DNA of 64,000 nucleotides. It comes from JAAYXS01 sp043820985. Its GTDB lineage: Bacteria > Planctomycetota > Phycisphaerae > UBA1845 > Fen-1342. Location: the NCBI GenBank assembly GCA_043820985.1, contig JBDRDH010000180.1:1-64000 (forward strand), written 5' to 3'. The translations under genes and the position numbers were made by a program. How positions within the stretch are numbered: the first letter of the stretch is position 1; each line of letters begins with the position of its first letter. This document shows positions 59,572 to 64,000 of the stretch, piece by piece. Under the pieces are notes generated by a model, which made no database searches, was not told the origin of the DNA, and was given only the letters and a program-made list of their open reading frames with translations.

Positions 59572-60165
59572 TTATCCCGATTGGTCCGCCGCGGCGCCGG
59601 CCGCTTTTTGCCGAATCGCCTTGTGCCCGTACTCCTCATCAAAATACGTACAGCCGGCGTCGAAGGCCTTGAGGTTCAAATCCTCGGTGCCGGGCGGCAC
59701 GGAGCCCTGTACCGCGGCGCGCATCTCTTCCCGGGTAACGAGCCCGGTGACGGCGGTGAAGAAACCCAGCATCACGATGTTCTGCACGATCGAACGGCCG
59801 AGTGTTTCCGCGATGCGCGTCGATGGCACGCCGAACGATGGTTGCCCTTCCTTGATCGTCGGCCGCACCAGGTCCTTCTCGTATACCAGGATGCCGTGCT
59901 CTTTGAGTTCATCCCGGTACTTTTCATAGCCCTCGGCGGACATGACCACGAAAATGTCGGGTTGCCGAATGTAGGGATACAGTACCTCGGTATCCGCGAC
60001 CGTGAGCGTGGCGCTGCACGCCGAGCCGCGTGCCTCGGGTCCGAAACTCTGAATCATCGTCGCGTGCTTGTCGGCGTTGATCGCGCACGCCCGGCCGATG
60101 ATGTAACCCGACAATACCACGCCCTGGCCGCCAAATCCGGTGATGCGAATCTCGGTTCTATTCAT
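59572..60165 (-). CDS. korC: 2-oxoacid:ferredoxin oxidoreductase gamma subunit
   Basis: 197 residues; ATG 60165 lies within the end of korB (8-base overlap) and follows AAGGAGG. Family motif ITGFGGQGVVLSGYIIG (7-23), then FGPEARGSACSATLTVAD and PDIFVVMS. The gamma subunit supports CoA-dependent turnover in KorABCD. The rest of the complex is encoded directly upstream. Confidence 0.92.
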   Translation of the reverse strand: MNRTEIRITGFGGQGVVLSGYIIGRACAINADKHATMIQSFGPEARGSACSATLTVADTEVLYPYIRQPDIFVVMSAEGYEKYRDELKEHGILVYEKDLVRPTIKEGQPSFGVPSTRIAETLGRSIVQNIVMLGFFTAVTGLVTREEMRAAVQGSVPPGTEDLNLKAFDAGCTYFDEEYGHKAIRQKAAGAAADQSG

Positions 60166-61054
60166 GGAGCCAGCCTCCTTCCGGCGGCATTGGCACGTAT
60201 TTGTCACCCAATACCTTGCGGTAGTGCGCGTGCATCATTTCGGAGAAGGTGCGCCGTTCCTGGTCCACGAACTTCCCACAGATGATCGTGTCCTGAAAGC
60301 CGATATCCACTTCGCGCGTGTCCGCCCCGTGGCGGATCTCCGCGTTGTCGTGATAGAACTGCATCAGATTGAAGCCGGTGCCCAGCTTGTTCAACCGCGC
60401 GTACAGTGTCGAACACGGCGCGATTACCTCAACAAACCGGAAACCCGTCCGTTGAATGCCCTCCTTCAATGACTTCGTCAGCCGGCGAATATGCAGACTG
60501 GTCCAACGCGCCACGTAGCTCGCTCCGCAGCTCTCCGCCAGGTGCGGCAGGTTGAACGGCCGCTCGAAGTTTCCGTACGGCATGGTCGACGATCTCGCCG
60601 TCAGCGGCGTCGTCGGCGCGTTCTGCCCGCCGGTCATGCCGTAGATGAAGTTGTTCACCAGGACCACCAGGAGGTCGATGTTTCGCCGGGCGGCATGGAT
60701 AAAGTGGTTGCCGCCGATGCCCGCCAGGTCGCCGTCGCCGGAGAAAACCACCACGAGCAGCTCCGGCCGGCCGAGCTTCAATCCGGTGGCGAACGGGATC
60801 GCCCGTCCATGCGTGGTGTGAAAGGCATCCAGATTCATGTAACCCGCCACGCGGCCCGTGCAGCCGATGCCCGAGACGATCGCGACCTTTTCCAGATCGA
60901 CGGCTGACTCTTCCAGCGCCGTCGCGAAGCACTTTACGACCGTGCCAATCCCGCAGGTCGGACACCAGATGTGCGGGATGCGATCCATCCGCAAGTACGG
61001 CGCGATCGGATGATTATCGGCGTTGATATCAGTCTGATTTGTCACCGTACTCAT
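60158..61054 (-). CDS. korB: 2-oxoacid:ferredoxin oxidoreductase beta subunit
   Basis: 298 residues; ATG 61054 overlaps the korA stop as ATGA and has GGAGG upstream. Thiamine-diphosphate site: CPTCGIG, SGIGCTGR, GDGDLAGIGGNHFIHAARRN and VLVNNFIYGMTGGQ. Together with korA it oxidises 2-oxoglutarate (or another 2-oxoacid) to acyl-CoA and CO2 with reduced ferredoxin, or runs in reverse. Confidence 0.94.
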   Translation of the reverse strand: MSTVTNQTDINADNHPIAPYLRMDRIPHIWCPTCGIGTVVKCFATALEESAVDLEKVAIVSGIGCTGRVAGYMNLDAFHTTHGRAIPFATGLKLGRPELLVVVFSGDGDLAGIGGNHFIHAARRNIDLLVVLVNNFIYGMTGGQNAPTTPLTARSSTMPYGNFERPFNLPHLAESCGASYVARWTSLHIRRLTKSLKEGIQRTGFRFVEVIAPCSTLYARLNKLGTGFNLMQFYHDNAEIRHGADTREVDIGFQDTIICGKFVDQERRTFSEMMHAHYRKVLGDKYVPMPPEGGWLHE

Positions 61055-62232
61055 TTCCGCGATCCTCCGTCCTTGCCGCGCGCCGCTTTCAATATCGCCG
61101 CGCATATCACGTTGGGATCATGTACGCTGCCGCCGCCGTGCGGGACGGACAGCGTCGCGGACCTTCCAGCGGCACAGCGCTCCACCTCCAGCACCATCTG
61201 GCCGTAGTTGATCTCCGGGACGACGAATGCCTTGATCTGGCCGGACAATTCCCGGATTCGCTTCTCCGGAAACGGCCAGACCACGATCAGCCGGATCACG
61301 CCAACTTTCACGCCTTTCTTTCGCGCCAGATCGACACCCATGCGGGCCACACGCGCGGTGATGCCGTAGGTCACGACCACCACGTCGGCCCCCGCGGTCT
61401 CCTCCTCGTCGAAGCGCACGATGTCGTCGGCATTGGCACTGATCTTCTCCAGCAACCGCCGCACGCACGTCTCCTGACACTCGGCGCTCATCACCGGGTA
61501 GCCGCGCTCGTCGTGTGTCAGGCCGGTCGTGTGAAAGCGGTAGCCGTCCCCCGCGCGGGCGAACTCCGGCACGAGATTGCCGTTGACGTGGTACGGCAGG
61601 AACTTCCCTGGCGATTCGCCCGTGAGTTTGCGCGGCACGACCTCGATCTCGTCGGCGGCCGGCACGACAACCTTCTCGGTCATATGGCCGACGCATTCAT
61701 CCATCATGAACATCACTGGCACGCGGTACCGCTCCGACAGATTGAAGGCGTCCACCGTGAGGTCGAAAGCCTCCTGGGGCGACTGCGGACTCATGGCGAT
61801 CAGTTCATAGTCGCCATGCGAACCCCAGCGGGCCTGCATCATGTCCGCCTGTCCCACCATGGTTGGCAGGCCGGTGGATGGGCCCCCGCGCTGGACGTTC
61901 ACGACCACGCAGGGCGTTTCCATCATCGCGGCCAGGCCGATGTTCTCCATCATCAGACTGAAGCCTGGGCCGCTGGTCACGGTCATGGCTTTTGTACCGG
62001 TCCAGGAAGCGCCGACCACCGCCGCCATGCTGGCCAACTCGTCCTCCATCTGGATAAACGTCCCGCCCATGAATGGAAAACGCCGTGCGACGCGCTCCAC
62101 TACTTCCGTCGAGGGCGTGATGGGGTACCCGGCCACGAACCGGCAGCCGGCGGCCATGGCCCCTTCGCCACAGGCAAAATCGCCATCCAGATAGTGGGCG
62201 CCGGTCAGCACACCTTTTGGGTCCGCTTTCAA
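61051..62232 (-). CDS. korA: 2-oxoacid:ferredoxin oxidoreductase alpha subunit
   Basis: 393 residues. Begins GVLTGAHYLDGDFACGEGAMAAGCRFVAGYPITPSTEV, with the YPITPS motif of the pyrimidine-binding domain, QMEDELASMAAVVGASW and TSGPGFSLMMEN. The length and GHMTEKVVVP segment resemble 2-oxoglutarate-type alpha subunits. Substrate is inferred from family style. Confidence 0.93.
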   Translation of the reverse strand: MKADPKGVLTGAHYLDGDFACGEGAMAAGCRFVAGYPITPSTEVVERVARRFPFMGGTFIQMEDELASMAAVVGASWTGTKAMTVTSGPGFSLMMENIGLAAMMETPCVVVNVQRGGPSTGLPTMVGQADMMQARWGSHGDYELIAMSPQSPQEAFDLTVDAFNLSERYRVPVMFMMDECVGHMTEKVVVPAADEIEVVPRKLTGESPGKFLPYHVNGNLVPEFARAGDGYRFHTTGLTHDERGYPVMSAECQETCVRRLLEKISANADDIVRFDEEETAGADVVVVTYGITARVARMGVDLARKKGVKVGVIRLIVVWPFPEKRIRELSGQIKAFVVPEINYGQMVLEVERCAAGRSATLSVPHGGGSVHDPNVICAAILKAARGKDGGSRK

Positions 62233-62248
62233 AGTCGATCCTCCTTAC

Positions 62249-62578
62249 TTACACCTCGCCGGATCCGGGCGAGCTACTCTCGTCCGGCGGCGTTACGTTC
62301 GCATCCGCCGCGACGTCCCCGTCTGGCATGGGCACGCTGTAAATGGCAAAATCCGGGCAGATCATTTCACACAGGTTGCAGTTTACGCACTCACCGTGCT
62401 TGACCACTTTGGGCGGGTGATAACCCTTGCGGTTGAATTCCTCGGACATCTCCAGTACGTCTTTCGGGCAGTATTCGACGCAGAAGCCGCAGCCTTTGCA
62501 GCGATCGGCAATGATGTGCACTTCACCATGCGGGATCTTGATTCGATCGGAGTCGAGTGGTTTGCGCCAGTATTTCAT
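62249..62578 (-). CDS. korD: Ferredoxin subunit of the 2-oxoacid oxidoreductase
   Basis: 109 residues. Two [4Fe-4S] motifs: CKGCGFCVEYCPKDV and CVNCNLCEMICPDFA. First structural gene of the kor part, 16 bases before korA. The C-terminal 25 residues are Asp/Pro/Ser-rich and probably disordered. Confidence 0.92.
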   Translation of the reverse strand: MKYWRKPLDSDRIKIPHGEVHIIADRCKGCGFCVEYCPKDVLEMSEEFNRKGYHPPKVVKHGECVNCNLCEMICPDFAIYSVPMPDGDVAADANVTPPDESSSPGSGEV

Positions 62579-62634
62579 CGGACACTCCGCGAAGCTATCC
62601 TCTTAAGTCGCGGCTGGGCCGCGCTCCCGGTTCA

Positions 62635-63267
62635 TCAATCCCTCTCCGGCGTATCCAGGCCAGTGTGCGCTCGGCGCGCCGCCTGATATGGACAGCCGCC
62701 GTGGATCTGTCCCACGGGACATTCATTCTCGATATATGCCGCACAGCGCAGACACGCCTTGGTGGCCGCGCCGCCCGTATCCAGCAATGAGACCGCGAAA
62801 CGCTCCAGCAAGTCCGCGAACTGTTCGATCTCCGGAGCTCCAAAGCGGTCAAGCACCGGTGACAAACGGGCCGTTTTGTGTTCCTCGTATTTTTGCACCA
62901 GCCGCCGACCCTTGCGGCTCACCGTGAGTAACGTCGCCCTTCGATCGCCTTTGGACGGCGAGCGCGCGAGCAATCCCAGGTGTTCGAGCTTGTCGATGTT
63001 TTTCGTGGCGGCGGGCGGGCTTACGCCCAGGTACCCGGCCACCTCGCCGACCTGGTGCCGGCCGTTCATGGCCAGCAGGCGCAAGACGTGAAACTGTGAG
63101 GCCGATAGTGAAGACGGACTGATTTCCTTTAGCAGTTGAACGTCCAGGATCTCGTGTATGGCGGATGCAAAGATATGACTGTAACGCAAGAGCCGCTGGA
63201 ACTGATCCTGGTTCTCCAGTTCCTCACCATGTCTGGAAGCAGCTCGTGTGCCGATCCGCGGATGCAT
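62635..63267 (-). CDS. MarR-family regulator with C-terminal cysteine cluster
   Basis: 210 residues. Winged helix: SASQFHVLRLLAMNGRHQVGEVAGYLGVSPPAATKNIDKLEHLGLLAR with the wing SKGDRRATLLTVSRKG. A tail after residue 170 contains CLRCAAYIENECPVGQIHGGC: four cysteines (C-x2-C-x7-C-x8-C) suited to an iron-sulfur cluster or zinc. It is the first gene before korD (56-base gap), so it likely controls the whole kor-hdr operon in answer to redox or iron state. Confidence 0.85.
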   Translation of the reverse strand: MHPRIGTRAASRHGEELENQDQFQRLLRYSHIFASAIHEILDVQLLKEISPSSLSASQFHVLRLLAMNGRHQVGEVAGYLGVSPPAATKNIDKLEHLGLLARSPSKGDRRATLLTVSRKGRRLVQKYEEHKTARLSPVLDRFGAPEIEQFADLLERFAVSLLDTGGAATKACLRCAAYIENECPVGQIHGGCPYQAARRAHTGLDTPERD

Positions 63268-63287
63268 ATGATTAACCGAGTTCGTAT

Positions 63288-63312
63288 TTAACGCGCTTAA
63301 CTAACATGCTAA
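63288..63312. promoter_or_regulatory. Possible operator before the MarR-type gene
   Basis: Two adjoining imperfect palindromes, TTAACGCGCTTAA (63288-63300) and CTAACATGCTAA (63301-63312), lie 21-45 bases upstream of the MarR start. AT-rich palindromes at such a place are usual for autoregulation by MarR proteins. The rest of the 426-base gap to 63693 shows only the promoter listed next. Confidence 0.35.
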
Positions 63313-63506
63313 CAATGGCTATGTCGCCAAGTCAATCTGTGATGCATCTGAATGACTGGCAATCTCGCGAATCTGTCGGCTGCCGGTAAACCGTAGGTCT
63401 GAGCGCGGGGCTTATTCCGGTCGTTCCGTCGGTGGAACAGTTGTCAATGATCTGGCGGTGAACCGTGAGAAAACGTGAATTTACCGGCGGATGGTCACGT
63501 TTAGAC

Positions 63507-63536
63507 TTGCCATCGGCCAGGTGCTTGGTTGATAAT
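63507..63536 (+). promoter_or_regulatory. Candidate sigma-70 promoter of the hemerythrin-like gene
   Basis: TTGCCA (63507-63512), 18-base spacer, GATAAT (63531-63536), about 155 bases before the start codon at 63694. Confidence 0.35.
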
Positions 63537-63693
63537 AAGATTTAGACAATCAGTTCTGTAACCGCCCCTCCATCAGGTGGCGTGCTCTTCTTGAGGGTGA
63601 CGAGCAGCCCGGATATCCAGGGACGCGGGCGGGTAATGTATGCCACTGCGATGCGCGGGCAATGTCGCAACAGTACGACCTGGAGGTAGTATC

Positions 63694-64000
63694 ATGCCAG
63701 TGGAAGATGTCGTCAGATGGCTGTGCCACGATCATAGCGAGGCGGGAGAGGTGACCGATTGCCTGCGCGAGATCATGGCCCGACCGCCCCGCGGTGATCG
63801 CCGACAATGGGTACAAGAGTTGCGCACCCGCTTCGAGGACGCGATGGTATCCACCCGCCAACACATGGATACGATGGAGGCAGGTGGGTATTTGCACCCG
63901 ATCCTGGAAGCCCGCCCTTCGCTGGCGCCGCAGGTGGAGCTACTCAAGCATGAGCACATCGAGTTAAAGCGCCTGATCGACGGCATTCGTATCGCCGTGG
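63694..64000 (+). CDS. Hemerythrin-like HHE-domain protein (partial, runs off the edge)
   Basis: First 102 codons are visible, no stop. GGAGGT stands 6 bases before the ATG. The pattern CHDHSE at 11-16, RQHMDTME...LHPIL at about 55-73 and LLKHEHIELKRLI at 84-96 fits the spaced His/Glu ligands of hemerythrin-type diiron four-helix bundles. These bind O2 or NO or repair iron centres. It diverges from the MarR gene. Assignment rests on ligand spacing only. Confidence 0.65.
   Translation, partial: MPVEDVVRWLCHDHSEAGEVTDCLREIMARPPRGDRRQWVQELRTRFEDAMVSTRQHMDTMEAGGYLHPILEARPSLAPQVELLKHEHIELKRLIDGIRIAV

Overview
The window looks like a chromosomal segment from a GC-rich, at least facultatively anaerobic member of the Planctomycetota. 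The lineage is suggested by a DUF1549/DUF1553 - DUF1501 - PPC-domain gene triplet at 44.4-49.7 kb, two membrane proteins with CxxCGY-type zinc ribbons at 13.3-15.0 kb, a PEP-CTERM protein, and an inverted GCCCGAAGCGCAAGCGAGGG-type repeat of a kind I recall from planctomycete genomes. The anaerobic side is suggested by a formate dehydrogenase operon and a large heterodisulfide-reductase / 2-oxoacid:ferredoxin oxidoreductase cluster. No rRNA, tRNA or CRISPR array was recognised.

Layout. 0-6 kb: a DEAD-box-type RNA helicase, a three-repeat PepSY-like exported protein with an Asp-rich tail, an isoprenylcysteine-methyltransferase-type membrane enzyme, and an OmpR-type two-component pair. 6.3-8.2 kb: a translationally coupled three-gene cassette on the minus strand (TIGR04255-type protein plus two unknown proteins). 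8.4-13.2 kb: mfd, diverging from an ECF sigma / anti-sigma-like / YbjQ-like operon. 13.2-17.6 kb: zinc-ribbon membrane proteins, a solitary phage-type terminase large subunit and a PEP-CTERM protein. 17.7-24.6 kb: a sugar operon (FucI/AraA-type isomerase, FGGY kinase, ABC ATPase, permease, binding lipoprotein). 24.8-29.8 kb: an AsmA-like giant and a YihY protein. 29.9-41.0 kb: a minus-strand operon for periplasmic formate oxidation together with cofactor and maturation genes (fdhA, fdhB, nrfD-type anchor, diheme cytochrome, fdhE, small unknown gene, MobB-FdhD fusion, ModE-like regulator, pentaheme cytochrome, mobA). 41.6 kb: remains of a sugar-binding lipoprotein gene. 41.8-49.7 kb: Lon-like protease and the planctomycete triplet. 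50.0-63.3 kb: one minus-strand series starting with a MarR-type regulator: korD, korA, korB, korC, a tandem HdrA, mvhD, an HdrD-like protein, an HdrA-MvhD fusion, a 51-residue zinc ribbon, hdrC, hdrB and a GNAT enzyme. The right edge cuts a hemerythrin-like gene.

The most important reading point is that three genes contain an in-frame UGA that is very probably read as selenocysteine: fdhA (residue 188), the HdrA-MvhD fusion (residue 204) and the tandem HdrA (residue 71). Conceptual translation with a standard stop splits each one. Homologous protein sequence continues in the same frame on both sides of the UGA, the UGA lies at the known Cys/Sec site of each family, and a stem-loop follows each UGA at bacterial SECIS distance. 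In the two hdrA genes it is the same hairpin with a GGUC loop.

Working model (inference): formate is oxidised outside the cytoplasmic membrane by the Tat-exported selenoenzyme, and electrons pass through the NrfD-type subunit and c-type cytochromes. In the cytoplasm KorABCD makes or uses reduced ferredoxin, which the Hdr/MvhD proteins may couple to a thiol/disulfide and another carrier by flavin-based bifurcation. No hydrogenase, Flx or cytosolic formate dehydrogenase partner lies beside the two MvhD modules, so the second electron partner is unknown.
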